Below are positions 32,194 through 43,806 of a DNA stretch of 64,000 nucleotides, one piece after another. Source of the DNA: Allobosea sp. (GTDB taxonomy: Bacteria; Pseudomonadota; Alphaproteobacteria; Rhizobiales; Beijerinckiaceae); contig NZ_JAUYTP010000016.1 in the NCBI RefSeq assembly GCF_030695125.1, forward strand, positions 62,001-126,000, given 5' to 3'. Made by a program: the position numbers and the translations under genes. The stretch's first letter is position 1; the number at the start of each line of letters is the position of its first letter. The notes below the pieces were generated by a model. It saw only the letters and a program-made list of their open reading frames with translations. It made no database searches and had not been told where the DNA came from.

Positions 32194-34395
32194 TCAGTTG
32201 GCGATCTTGCCCAGCGCCAGGAACTGCGTCTCGCCGGAGGAATCGTCGACGCCGTCATTGTCGGTGACGACGAAGAGGTTGCCGTCCCGGTCGAGCGCCA
32301 TGCCCTCGACCTTGTCGAGGCCATAGCCGCCGAGCGCCATCAGGGCCGGCGTCAGGTCGCGCAGCAGCGTCTTCTCGACCGTCGGGATCGTCGCCGAGCC
32401 GAGCGGCGCCGGCGTCAGCCCCTTGACCGAGAAGGTCGCCAGCGTCTTGACGGCCTTCGCGCCGAAGAGATTGTCGCGCTCGATCACGGCGAAGCGGTCA
32501 TCACCCAGCGCGGTCAGCTCGGACAGGCCCATCCAGGCGCCCGCAGTCGGAGTGGTCAGCGGGTAGTGCAGCACGCCCCAGGTCTTCGTCGCGGGCTTGT
32601 AGGCCAGGATCTTGGCCTTGCCCTTGGGGTCGTCCTTCCACTCGCGCTGCACCGCGAGCCAGATCGTCTCCTCAGCGCCGGAACCGGTCACCGCGACGCC
32701 CTCGAAGCCGAAGCGGGTCGCCTGCTTCGCCAACTCGTCCGGCAGTAGGATGTCCTCCTCGACCTCGCCCTTGGCCGAGACCCGCAGCAGCATGCTCTGG
32801 GTCGGCTTGTCCTTGTGCTCGGGGTTGCCCTCGGAGGCCAGCCAGAAGCCGCCGCCGGTGCGGGTGGCGATACCCTCGAGATCATAGGCGGCCGGCTTGC
32901 CGTCCTTGGTCACGGTGATGGCGCCGGTGATGCGGGCCGGCTTCTGCGTGGCGTCGATCTCGAGGATGCGCGAGGGCGTATAGGCGCTGTCGGTGACGGC
33001 GTGGAGCCGGCCGGCCAGCGTCGGATGCGCCGACAGACCCGACAGCGCGCCCCAGCCGATCGGGGCGCCGTCGACCTCGCCCGAGACGAGCGTCGGATAG
33101 GCCGCCGGAGCTTCGCTGCGCTGATAGATCGTCACGGCGGACCGCGGGCCGCCCTTGGCGACGAGATCGGCCTCGGAGGCCGAAACGAGGAGATTGCGCT
33201 GGGGAATGGCGAGCAGCCCCTCCGGCGCGATGCCGCCCGGCAGCGCCTGGAGATAGCGCGGGGCGCGGCCCGGGCCCTCGTCCTTGTAGACCAGCACCAG
33301 CGAAGCGCGCTCCAGCCCGACGAAGATCAGCTGGTCGTTGCCATAGGTCCCGACCTCCATGCCTTCCGGCTCGCTGCCCTTGGTGGCCGAGCGGCGCTCG
33401 GGATAATGACCGAGGCTGATCGCGAGATGATCGGTCGTCGCGCCGGAATCGAATTCGACCGAGCCGTCCTTGCGGAAGATGGTGAAGCCGCGCGAGCCGC
33501 CCTTCCAGTCGCCCTCATTGGCAGTGACGAACCGGTCAGTGTCGAGCCAGCGCACCGAATCGGGCTCGCGCGCCACGCCCTTGAGTTCCTCGACGGGCCG
33601 GATCTGGCCGTCGCGGGTCTTGTCGATGCCCTTGAGATCGACCGCGCCCGCCGGGAAATGCGCCACCAGCTTGCCCGTCTTGGTGTCGACGATGGCGATG
33701 TGGTTGTTCTCCTGCAGCGTCACCACCGCCAGCCCGTCGGCGTTGACGTCGACGAATTCGGGCTCCGGATCGGTCGGTTCGACCGCGGCGATGCCGGTCA
33801 GGTCGACGATCTGGCGCGAGGCGCAATCGACGGCGCCGTCCTTGAGGCCGATCAGCGTCAGGTTGCCGGCCGGCAGCTGCGGCAGCGCGCCTTTGTTCAG
33901 CGTCTCGTCGCGCTCGTTCTCGATCGCGATGACGATCTTGGTCTTGTCCTTGCTGAGCGTGATTGAATCCGGCTGGCCGCCGAGATCGCAGGTCGCCACG
34001 ACCTGCTTCGCCTTGAGGTCCACGGTCGCGAGATGCCCGGCCGGCTCCTTGAAGTTGTCGCCCGAGGTCACGACGGCGACGAAGGCCTTGTCGCCGAGAA
34101 CGACGACCGAGGTCGATTCGCCACCGAGCGGGATGAAGCCGGCGGGCTTGGGCGCGGCGGGCGTCGTGATGTCGATCAGCCCGAGCGCCTTCTGCTCGCC
34201 ATCGGTATAGGCCAGCAGCGTGCCGTCCTCATTGGCGGCGATGATCTCGGCAACCGTCTTCTTCGCCGGGTCGCGATCCGCGGGAAGGTTCAGCGGCACC
34301 TGGAAGGTGGCGATGCGGTTGAACATCGGCTCGGCGAGCGCGGTGCCGCTGAGCATCAGAGAGGCGAGCGCGGCAAGAACCAGGGGCTGGCGCAT
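32194..34395 (-). CDS. secreted esterase-like/phytase-like beta-propeller protein
   Basis: A 733-residue exported protein with signal peptide RQPLVLAALASLMLSGTALAEP. The N-terminal half (about 30-420) looks like a choice-of-anchor-I type beta-propeller (LGGESTSVVVLGDKAFVAV, GQPDSITLSKDKTKIVIAIEN, ANEGDWKGGSRGF). The C-terminal third matches the esterase-like activity of phytase domain (LSGLSAHPTLAGRLHAVTD, DLEGIATRTGGGFWLASEG, FEGVAV, KVEGMALDRDGNLFVVTDND). A periplasmic phosphoesterase role is likely but the substrate is unknown. AGGACAATCCC precedes the adjusted ATG at 34395. Only 13 bp separate its stop from repeat B copy 1. Confidence 0.83.
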   Translation of the reverse strand: MRQPLVLAALASLMLSGTALAEPMFNRIATFQVPLNLPADRDPAKKTVAEIIAANEDGTLLAYTDGEQKALGLIDITTPAAPKPAGFIPLGGESTSVVVLGDKAFVAVVTSGDNFKEPAGHLATVDLKAKQVVATCDLGGQPDSITLSKDKTKIVIAIENERDETLNKGALPQLPAGNLTLIGLKDGAVDCASRQIVDLTGIAAVEPTDPEPEFVDVNADGLAVVTLQENNHIAIVDTKTGKLVAHFPAGAVDLKGIDKTRDGQIRPVEELKGVAREPDSVRWLDTDRFVTANEGDWKGGSRGFTIFRKDGSVEFDSGATTDHLAISLGHYPERRSATKGSEPEGMEVGTYGNDQLIFVGLERASLVLVYKDEGPGRAPRYLQALPGGIAPEGLLAIPQRNLLVSASEADLVAKGGPRSAVTIYQRSEAPAAYPTLVSGEVDGAPIGWGALSGLSAHPTLAGRLHAVTDSAYTPSRILEIDATQKPARITGAITVTKDGKPAAYDLEGIATRTGGGFWLASEGNPEHKDKPTQSMLLRVSAKGEVEEDILLPDELAKQATRFGFEGVAVTGSGAEETIWLAVQREWKDDPKGKAKILAYKPATKTWGVLHYPLTTPTAGAWMGLSELTALGDDRFAVIERDNLFGAKAVKTLATFSVKGLTPAPLGSATIPTVEKTLLRDLTPALMALGGYGLDKVEGMALDRDGNLFVVTDNDGVDDSSGETQFLALGKIAN

Positions 34396-34541
34396 GGGAT
34401 TGTCCTCGTGCCGGGAAAGGATGGCGTCGGCCTTTCGGCTATGGCCCCTGCATGACGGTTGCGTGACGGTCTGTCGCCGCGCTCGCATCCAGGCGGGCGC
34501 CGGCCCTTCTGCTGCCGGTCGCAGGCCTGCAAAATTCTTTG

Positions 34542-34566
34542 GGAACCTTCCTTCGGGCCGCTGGTT
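34542..34566 (+). promoter_or_regulatory. sigma-EcfG-type promoter of the csbD gene
   Basis: GGAAC (34542-34546), a 16-bp spacer and GGTT (34563-34566) match the EcfG consensus except for one base in the -10 element. It lies 52 bp before the ATG, the same spacing as in front of the AI-2E gene. CsbD genes are common general-stress targets. Confidence 0.7.
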
Positions 34567-34618
34567 TTCCTCCCGCAAGCCGCGAGGGCGGCAACGGTTT
34601 CACGGAAGGATCAAGACG

Positions 34619-34810
34619 ATGGGTAGCACCATGGACAAGGTCAAGGGCATGGCCAACGAGGCCACCGGCAACGTCAAGCAGGCCGCCGGCAAGGCGCTGG
34701 ACAAGCCCGAGCTCGAGGCAGAGGGCTTCGCTCAGGAGCGCAAGGGCGAAGCCCAGCAGGCGCTCGGCAAGGGCAAGGATGCCGTGAAGAAAGTGGTCGA
34801 CAAGGCCTGA
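34619..34810 (+). CDS. CsbD family stress protein
   Basis: A 63-residue, Lys- and Ala-rich hydrophilic protein of the CsbD family (PF05532), helical or partly disordered. KVKGMANEATGNVKQAAGKA and the partial repeat RKGEAQQALGKGKDAVKK are typical. The precise function of CsbD is unknown; in Bacillus it belongs to the sigma-B stress regulon. GGAAGGA precedes the ATG; the longer open frame upstream has no support. The gene stands alone between its EcfG-type promoter and a strong terminator. Confidence 0.92.
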   Translation: MGSTMDKVKGMANEATGNVKQAAGKALDKPELEAEGFAQERKGEAQQALGKGKDAVKKVVDKA

Positions 34811-34833
34811 TTTCCAGTCAGAGCCTGACCAAG

Positions 34834-34863
34834 AACGGGCCGCCGCAAGGCGGCCCGTTTTGT
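34834..34863 (+). terminator. intrinsic terminator of csbD
   Basis: AACGGGCCGCC, a GCAA tetraloop and GGCGGCCCGTT form a perfect 11-bp stem followed by TTTTGTTG, 24 bp after the stop. A textbook Rho-independent terminator. Confidence 0.95.
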
Positions 34864-34884
34864 TGTGAGATGTCGCTCATCGTC

Positions 34885-34950
34885 ATTGCGAGCGCAGCGA
34901 AGCAATCCAGTGGAGCCGGCCGCTCTGGATTGCTTCGCTGCGCTCGCAAT
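34885..34950. repeat. palindromic repeat, family C
   Basis: Perfect 26-bp arms starting ATTGCGAGCGCAGCGAAGCA (34885-34910, inverse 34925-34950) around a 14-nt loop. Similar elements are frequent in alphaproteobacterial genomes. Located between csbD and the end of dnaJ, where it could also act as a transcription barrier for both. Confidence 0.9.
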
Positions 34951-34961
34951 CACGACAGGAA

Positions 34962-36089
34962 TCAGGCCGTGCCGCCGATGCCGCCGAGGAAGTCCTTGAC
35001 GCGGCCGAAGAAGCCGGCGGCTTCCGGATGGGTGGCGCCCGAGCTCTCGCGCTCGAACTCCTGCAGCAGTTCGCGCTGGCGCGCGGTCAGCTTCTGCGGT
35101 GTCTCGACCACGACCTGGATGTAGAGATCGCCGACCTCGCGTGAGCGCAGCACGCTCATGCCCTTGCCCTTGAGGCGGAACTGCTTGCCGGTCTGCGTGC
35201 CCTCGGGGATCTTCACCCGCGCCTGCTCGCCGGTCAGCGTCGGCACCTCGATCTCGCCGCCGAGCGCGGCCTGCACGAGCCCGATCGGCACGCGGCAGAA
35301 CAGATCGGCCCCGTCGCGCTGGAAGATCGCGTGCGGCTGGATCGACAGGAAGATGTAGAGGTCGCCCGCCGGTCCGCCACGCAGGCCCGCCTCGCCCTCG
35401 CCGGCAAGCCGGATGCGGGTGCCATCCTCGACACCGGCCGGGATGTTGACCGAGAGCGTGCGATCGCGCGTGACCCGGCCGGCGCCCTGGCAGTTCTTGC
35501 AGGGGTCGTCGATGATCTCGCCGCGCCCAGCGCAGGTCGGGCAGGTCCGCTCGACCGAGAAGAAGCCCTGATTGGCGCGCACCTTGCCGTGGCCGCCGCA
35601 GGTCGGGCATTGCCGCGACTTGGAGCCCGGCTTGGCGCCGGTGCCCGAGCAGACCTCGCAGGCAATCGAGGTCGGCACGCGGATCGAGGCGTTCTTGCCC
35701 GCGAACGCATCCTCCAGCCCGATTTCGAGATTGTAGCGCAGATCGGCGCCGCGCTCGCGGCCGTTGGCGCTGCGCGGCCCGCCGCGACGGGCATCGCCGA
35801 AGAAGGAATCGAAGATGTCCGACATGAAGTCGGAGAATTCCGGCCCCTGCTGGCCGCCGCCCTGCTCGAAAGCCTGGTGGCCGTAGCGGTCATAGGCGCC
35901 GCGCTTCTGCCCGTCGGACAGCACCTGATAGGCCTCGTTCAATTCCTTGAACTTGGCCTCGGCCGCCGTGTCGCCGGGGTGCCGGTCGGGGTGGCAGCCC
36001 ATGGCGAGCTTGCGGAAGGCGCTTTTCAGCTCCGCCTCGCTGGCCGTCTTGGAGACGCCGAGGATTTCGTAATAGTCGCGCTTGGACAT
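34962..36089 (-). CDS. dnaJ: chaperone protein DnaJ
   Basis: A 375-residue type I J-protein that stimulates DnaK ATPase and holds unfolded substrates. The J-domain (1-70) contains HPD in [10 protein letters not shown]; the residue before HPD is Cys rather than the usual aromatic. A Gly/Phe-rich linker (about 75-120) follows, then the zinc region with four repeats [24 protein letters not shown] and CKNCQGAG, then two substrate-binding beta domains. The ATG at 36089 ([11 protein letters not shown]) is the family start; a longer frame reaches 36131. dnaK lies upstream but is separated by a terminator and an orphan gene. Confidence 0.96.
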   Translation of the reverse strand: MSKRDYYEILGVSKTASEAELKSAFRKLAMGCHPDRHPGDTAAEAKFKELNEAYQVLSDGQKRGAYDRYGHQAFEQGGGQQGPEFSDFMSDIFDSFFGDARRGGPRSANGRERGADLRYNLEIGLEDAFAGKNASIRVPTSIACEVCSGTGAKPGSKSRQCPTCGGHGKVRANQGFFSVERTCPTCAGRGEIIDDPCKNCQGAGRVTRDRTLSVNIPAGVEDGTRIRLAGEGEAGLRGGPAGDLYIFLSIQPHAIFQRDGADLFCRVPIGLVQAALGGEIEVPTLTGEQARVKIPEGTQTGKQFRLKGKGMSVLRSREVGDLYIQVVVETPQKLTARQRELLQEFERESSGATHPEAAGFFGRVKDFLGGIGGTA

Positions 36090-36120
36090 GTTTACAAATT
36101 CAATAGTGTCAGGGGTATCG

Positions 36121-36414
36121 TCAGAAATCAATGATGCCGACGCGGCCGTTCTGCCATGCGTCGATTATCGAATTATACTCTCCCTCGACATACTTGTCGT
36201 CTTCTGCGGCTTCCGGTCCTGAGTAGTCGTTTCCCTCGATCCAGATTTCAAGCATAAATTTTATACTTGAATCGTAGGGTGGTCCGACGCGGCTTGCAAA
36301 AAATACATTCCCTGCTCGATCAACCTGAATTTGGCGATGCACAGAGTCGTCATGCTCTCGCAATAAATTACGAAATGCATCGAGCGTGAACTCGCCATTC
36401 GGAATGTTCAGCAT
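36121..36414 (-). CDS. AT-rich orphan gene between dnaK and dnaJ, function unknown
   Basis: A 97-residue acidic protein with a single-domain look ([60 protein letters not shown]). Near half its bases are A or T, far from its GC-rich neighbours, and it uses rare AT-rich codons such as ATA and TTA, suggesting recent transfer. I recognise no family; the size, acidity and Trp-containing strands recall immunity proteins of polymorphic toxins, but no toxin is adjacent. It is transcribed with dnaJ direction, after the dnaK terminator, and may have its own promoter. Confidence 0.75.
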   Translation of the reverse strand: MLNIPNGEFTLDAFRNLLREHDDSVHRQIQVDRAGNVFFASRVGPPYDSSIKFMLEIWIEGNDYSGPEAAEDDKYVEGEYNSIIDAWQNGRVGIIDF

Positions 36415-36432
36415 TGCGTCTGCCCCTTCGCC

Positions 36433-36467
36433 GAAAAGCGATCGCCCCGGACTGGTCCGGGGCGATC
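36433..36467 (-). terminator. intrinsic terminator of dnaK
   Basis: GATCGCCCCGG (36440-36450) and CCGGGGCGATC (36457-36467) form an 11-bp stem. On the minus strand it is followed by GCTTTTCGG, a short T-tract. It ends 11 bp after the dnaK stop and separates dnaK from the orphan gene and dnaJ. Confidence 0.75.
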
Positions 36468-36477
36468 TGTAGCACGC

Positions 36478-38403
<1,926 letters not shown>

Positions 38404-38552
38404 GGAGGGGATCCCTTTTAAATTGAGCAGATCGCCGGCTTGCGGCGAAAACCGCCACCTTCCGGCCCATGGACCGGCTCGCCCCCACCTGTTGCGGCGA
38501 ACGAAACCGGCATTCCACGTTTGGCGGTCGTGAAACCGCCCCTTGGCGGCGT

Positions 38553-38582
38553 ATATAGGGAGGGTGTTCCCGCCCTTGCAAG
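38553..38582 (-). promoter_or_regulatory. candidate sigma-32 (heat shock) promoter of dnaK
   Basis: On the minus strand CTTG (38579-38582) and CCTATATACG-like (CCTATAT at 38553-38559) match the alphaproteobacterial heat-shock pattern CTTG-N17/18-CYTATNT, but with a 19-bp spacer. It sits 150 bp upstream of dnaK. No CIRCE inverted repeat was noticed. Confidence 0.5.
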
Positions 38583-38611
38583 ACAGGCGAGCCGATTAAG
38601 AATCCACGGCG

Positions 38612-39631
38612 ATGCCGGTTTTTGGCGTCACGGTTGACGGGCGCGCAATGCTGGCGAGTGTTGCGGATGTGCCCTTGCGTCCAGGCCGTCTCCATTTCAT
38701 GCAAAAGCAGCTGTTCCCGTTCGAAAATGGGCTTTTCGTGATCCGACCGACCCATCTCGCCTTCCGTCTCGCGCTCCTGGCTTTCGTCGGTGCCTCGCAA
38801 GCCGTGCAGGCGCAGCCGATGCAGTTGCCGGGAGCGCAGCCCTTCAATGCGCCCGGCACGCAGCAGGCGGCCCCGCCCGGCACAGCCGCGCCGGCCGCAC
38901 CGCGCGCCCCGACCATGCCGGCGATCAGGGTCGCGGGCGAGGAGGCCATCATCGGGCGCGTGCTGCGGCACAATGGCGGCCTGGGCGAGGCCGTCTTCGA
39001 GAAGACGGCGACGGGGTTCGGGTTGAAGCTCACCGCCGACGGGTTCCAGTCGAGCAATCTGGTCGAGCCCTGCGCCGTGTCGTTCGGGGAAGCGCCCTTG
39101 CCCGTCACGTCGCTCGGGAGACCAGCCGGCGTGCCGCGCTACCGGCTCGAGGCGCCGATCTGTCCGATCGTCTTCGACGTGCTCGATGGCGCCTTTCTGG
39201 TCGTCGAGCCCGCGCAGCCCTGTGTCGTCGAGGCCGCCGCCTGCCGCATCGATCCCCGCGGACTCTGGGGCCCCGATGCCCGCACATTGCCCGCCCGCGC
39301 CAAGGAGATCGAGAGCGCCCGTGGCGTTGCCGAGCGCGCGGTGCGCGAGGGTTACCGGGTGCTGACGGCCAAGGCCGATGCCGTCGAGCAGCGGGCGATC
39401 GCGCGCGAGCAGGCGAGTTTCTCCGCCGAGCGCGAACTGGTCTGCCGCTCCTTTCAGCGCGAGGGCCAGCTTGGTTTCTGCGGGGCGCGCCTGACCGAGG
39501 CCCGCGCCGCCTCGATCCGCGCCAGGCTCGGCTTGTCGAACGAACCGGCCAAGGCGCCGGTCAGGCCAAGGCCACCGCGTCCGGCGGCGCCCGCCCCCGG
39601 AGCCGGGCCGCTGCCGCTGACGCCGCAGTAA
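38612..39631 (+). CDS. exported protein of unknown function with an LprI-like C-terminal segment
   Basis: An open frame of 339 codons divergent from dnaK. The true start is uncertain: ATG at 38699 or the GTG giving VIRPTHLAFRLALLAFVGASQAVQAQ, which makes a plausible signal peptide. The mature part has a Pro/Ala-rich linker (about 70-100), a beta-rich domain with conserved-looking cysteines (VEPCAVSF, APICPIVFDVLDG, QPCVVEAAACRIDP) and a helical C-terminal stretch with CRSF and GFCGARL that recalls LprI/DUF1311 domains. A periplasmic location is likely; function unknown. Confidence 0.65.
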   Translation: MPVFGVTVDGRAMLASVADVPLRPGRLHFMQKQLFPFENGLFVIRPTHLAFRLALLAFVGASQAVQAQPMQLPGAQPFNAPGTQQAAPPGTAAPAAPRAPTMPAIRVAGEEAIIGRVLRHNGGLGEAVFEKTATGFGLKLTADGFQSSNLVEPCAVSFGEAPLPVTSLGRPAGVPRYRLEAPICPIVFDVLDGAFLVVEPAQPCVVEAAACRIDPRGLWGPDARTLPARAKEIESARGVAERAVREGYRVLTAKADAVEQRAIAREQASFSAERELVCRSFQREGQLGFCGARLTEARAASIRARLGLSNEPAKAPVRPRPPRPAAPAPGAGPLPLTPQ

Positions 39632-39756
39632 GGCGCCGACGATGCGCGCGTTGTGACGATGGCCGCGATCGGCATTTAAGCCCTGCGCGTGCCTCACTGC
39701 CTTGTCATTGGCGTCCCGTGCTACGATGAGGCACTGGATTTGGCCTGTTGGCGAGG

Positions 39757-41928
39757 ATGACGACGACGATCATGGGTTCCACTCTCACCAGACGGGTCTG
39801 GCAGGCGGCGCTCGCTCTGGCGCTGCTCGCGCCGGGCTTTGCCATCGCTGCGGAGACGGCGGCGGTCTCGACGCCCCGTGTGGCCGCGACGCTGCTCTCC
39901 AGCCGTGATGCGGTGGTCCCAGGCGAGCGCTTCCAGGTCGCGCTGGTGCAGAAGATCGCGCCGGGCTGGCACACCTACTGGGCCAATCCCGGCGATTCCG
40001 GCGAGCCGACCCGCATCGCCTGGACGTTGTCTCAAGGCGCGACGGCCGGTGGAATCCAGTGGCCCGCGCCCAAGGCCATTCCCGTCGAGCCGCTGGTGAA
40101 TTTCGGCTTCGAGGGTACGGTCGTCCTGCCGGTCGAGATCACGGTTCCCCAGGATGCGAAGGTCGGCGAGCGTCTGACGCTGCAGGCGGCCGCGACCTGG
40201 CTGGTTTGCGAGAAGATCTGCATTCCCGAGGAAGCCGCCTTTACCCTCGAACTGCCGGTTTCAGCCGCCGCGATCGTCGACGAGGCGGCGCAGGCGCGTA
40301 TCGACGCCACGCGCGCCGCGCTGCCGTCGCCCGCCGCGTTCAAGGGGCGGCTCGTCGCCGATGGCGAGGGCCTCGCGCTGACGCTGCCGGGGCTGTCGGG
40401 CGCGCCGACCGATCTGCGCTTTTTCCCGTTCTCGGACACGCTGATCGACCATGCCGCGAAGCAGGCTGTGGCGTCCGCATCGGACGGCATGCTGCTCCGA
40501 CTGACCCGCTCCAGCGCCTTCAAGGTCGCCGACGCCGAACTCGCTGGCGTATTGACCTATACCGAGGGCGGGATGCCGCGCGCGCTCGCCCTGACCGCCG
40601 CGGTCGACCCCGCCCTCGTCGGCGCAGCCGCGACGGCCGTTGCGCCGCCCCCGCTGGTGCGCATCCCGCTGCCGGTCGAGGGGGCCGATCTGACGCTCTG
40701 GGCGGCGCTGCTCTTCGCCTTCGCGGGCGGGCTGATCCTCAACCTGATGCCCTGCGTGCTGCCGGTCCTCTTCATCAAGGCGCTGGGTTTCGCCCAGCTC
40801 GCCCAGGCGAGCCGCGCGCAGGTGCGCGAACAGGGCCTGCTCTTTCTGGCGGGCGTGGTCGTCACCTTCATGGCGCTCGCCGTCATGGTCATCGCGCTGG
40901 GCGCGTTGGGGACGAGCGTCGGCTGGGGCTTCCAGCTGCAATCGCCACCTCTGGTCATCGCGCTTGCGGTGGTGATGACCCTGATCGGCCTCAACCTGCT
41001 CGGCGCCTTCGAGGTCGGGACGTCGGCTGTCGGCGTCGGTCACGGCCTCGCCACGCGCGGCGGGCGGCTCGGCGCCTTCATGACCGGGGCGCTGGCGGTC
41101 GTCGTCGCGACGCCCTGCACGGCGCCCTTCATGGGCGCGGCCATCGGCTATGCAGTGACGCAGCCGCCGGTGCTCGGCCTCTCCGTCTTCCTGTCGCTGG
41201 CGCTGGGCTTTGCGCTGCCGGTCGTGGCGCTGTCCTTCGCGCCGGGCCTGCTGCGCCTTCTGCCGAAGCCCGGCCGCTGGATGCTGATCCTGAAGCAGGC
41301 CTTCGCCTTTCCGATGTTCGCCACCGCGATCTGGCTGATCTGGGTCGCCTCGGTCCAGGCCGGGCCGGGTGGCGTTCTTGCGGCGCTGGTGGCGGTGCTG
41401 GCGGCGGGCTTCATCGTCTGGCTCGTCGGCGTCACGCGCGATGCGCGGCTCGGTCGTCTCGTCTCGTCGGCCTTCGCCGTCCTGATTGCGTTCGCGGCCG
41501 GCTGGTTTGTGATCCAGAGCGCCGTGCCCGCCGTGACCACGCAGGCGCGGGCCGGCGACGTCCAGGCCTGGTCGCCGGAGCGCGTCGCGGCGCTCCAGGC
41601 CGAGGGACGCCCCGTCTTCGTCAACTTCACCGCGGCCTGGTGCATCACCTGCCTCGCCAATGAGCGCGTCGCGCTCTCGCGGCAGGAGGTCAAGGACGCC
41701 TTCTCGGAACTCAAGGTGGTCTATCTCAAGGCGGACTGGACCAATCGCGACAGTCGGATCGCCTTCGCCCTGGCCGAGCAGGGCCGCGCCGGCGTGCCGC
41801 TCTATCTGTTCTATCCGGGCCAGAAGGGCGCGCAGCCCGAGGTTCTCCCGCAATTGCTGACGCCGGACATGATCGTCACGGCCGCGCAGCGCGCTGCCGG
41901 CAAACCTCTCAAGACAGCCTCGCGCTAA
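39757..41928 (+). CDS. DsbD/ScsB-like thiol-disulfide reductase
   Basis: A protein of about 723 residues that carries electrons from cytosolic thioredoxin across the inner membrane. After a signal peptide, an N-terminal immunoglobulin-like domain (about 30-270) contains the redox cysteines in WLVCEKICIPEE. The membrane domain has eight helices with the active pairs NLMPCVLPV near 330 and VATPCTAPF near 447. The C-terminal thioredoxin domain has AAWCITC near 630. The two-lobed N-terminal part and lack of haem genes fit ScsB-type proteins. Start uncertain among TTG 39748, ATG 39757 and ATG 39772. Confidence 0.88.
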   Translation: MTTTIMGSTLTRRVWQAALALALLAPGFAIAAETAAVSTPRVAATLLSSRDAVVPGERFQVALVQKIAPGWHTYWANPGDSGEPTRIAWTLSQGATAGGIQWPAPKAIPVEPLVNFGFEGTVVLPVEITVPQDAKVGERLTLQAAATWLVCEKICIPEEAAFTLELPVSAAAIVDEAAQARIDATRAALPSPAAFKGRLVADGEGLALTLPGLSGAPTDLRFFPFSDTLIDHAAKQAVASASDGMLLRLTRSSAFKVADAELAGVLTYTEGGMPRALALTAAVDPALVGAAATAVAPPPLVRIPLPVEGADLTLWAALLFAFAGGLILNLMPCVLPVLFIKALGFAQLAQASRAQVREQGLLFLAGVVVTFMALAVMVIALGALGTSVGWGFQLQSPPLVIALAVVMTLIGLNLLGAFEVGTSAVGVGHGLATRGGRLGAFMTGALAVVVATPCTAPFMGAAIGYAVTQPPVLGLSVFLSLALGFALPVVALSFAPGLLRLLPKPGRWMLILKQAFAFPMFATAIWLIWVASVQAGPGGVLAALVAVLAAGFIVWLVGVTRDARLGRLVSSAFAVLIAFAAGWFVIQSAVPAVTTQARAGDVQAWSPERVAALQAEGRPVFVNFTAAWCITCLANERVALSRQEVKDAFSELKVVYLKADWTNRDSRIAFALAEQGRAGVPLYLFYPGQKGAQPEVLPQLLTPDMIVTAAQRAAGKPLKTASR

Positions 41929-41964
41929 ACCCGTTCACCCCGCCCCGAAAGACAGGAGACAGAC

Positions 41965-42606
41965 GTGAAAGCTCACCTGACCCGCCAGACCTTCCTCGCC
42001 GGCCTCACCATCGCCGGCCTGTCTTTCGCCGCCGGGCCGGCGCTGGCCCAATCCGCCGCCAAGATCGGCGCGCCGGCCCCGGCTTTCGAGGCGGTCGATG
42101 CCGACGGCAAGACCCGCAAGCTGTCCGAATTTGCCGGCAAGACGGTGATCCTCGAATGGACCAATCACGACTGCCCCTATGTCCGGAAGCACTACACCAG
42201 CGCCACCATGCAGACCCTGCAGAAGGACATGGCGAAGGAGGGCGTCGTCTGGCTCTCGGTCATCTCCTCACCGGTCGGCGAGCAGGGCCATGTCGACGGC
42301 GCGAAAGCCAACGAGCTGACCAGGAGCAGAGATGCCGCGCCGGCCGCCGTCCTGCTCGACCCCAACAGCAGGATGGCCCGCGCCTATGGCGCCACCACAA
42401 CGCCGCATATGTACATCGTCGATCCGAAGGGCACGCTCGCCTATATGGGCGCCATCGACGACAAGCCCGCCGCCAGCGCCGCCAGCCTCACCGGCGCCAA
42501 GAGCTACATCCGCCAGGCGGTGGCTGAGTTGAAGGCCGGCAAGCCGGTGTCCGAGGCGAGCACCAGGGCCTATGGCTGCGCGGTGAAATACGCGCCGGTG
42601 AGTTGA
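41965..42606 (+). CDS. exported redoxin/thioredoxin-fold protein
   Basis: A 213-residue AhpC/TSA-like redoxin with a signal peptide (TRQTFLAGLTIAGLSFAAGPALAQ). The active-site stretch reads LEWTNHDCPYVRKHY, with one cysteine where thioredoxins have CxxC, so peroxidase-like or resolving chemistry with a partner is more likely than classical disulfide exchange. A second cysteine is near the end (YGCAVKY). It follows the DsbD/ScsB-like gene by 36 bp and could be its periplasmic partner. AGGAG lies before the ATG. Confidence 0.85.
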   Translation: MKAHLTRQTFLAGLTIAGLSFAAGPALAQSAAKIGAPAPAFEAVDADGKTRKLSEFAGKTVILEWTNHDCPYVRKHYTSATMQTLQKDMAKEGVVWLSVISSPVGEQGHVDGAKANELTRSRDAAPAAVLLDPNSRMARAYGATTTPHMYIVDPKGTLAYMGAIDDKPAASAASLTGAKSYIRQAVAELKAGKPVSEASTRAYGCAVKYAPVS

Positions 42607-42620
42607 GGGCCGGTTCCACG

Positions 42621-42714
42621 CGTCATGCTCGGGCTTGACCCGAGCATCTCGTAAACCGGTGCCTTGTCCTGCAAGAGATTCTCGGGTCTGCGCTTCGCTC
42701 GCCCGAGAATGACG
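42621..42714. repeat. REP-like palindrome pair, family B copy 2
   Basis: CGTCATGCTCGGGCTTGACC ... GAGCATCTC followed by GAGATTCTCGGGTCTGCGC ... CGAGAATGACG. It sits between the convergent redoxin gene and ugpC and probably serves as a shared 3' barrier. Confidence 0.88.
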
Positions 42715-42718
42715 TGTC

Positions 42719-43795
<1,077 letters not shown>

Positions 43796-43806
43796 TCTGT
43801 CGTTTC

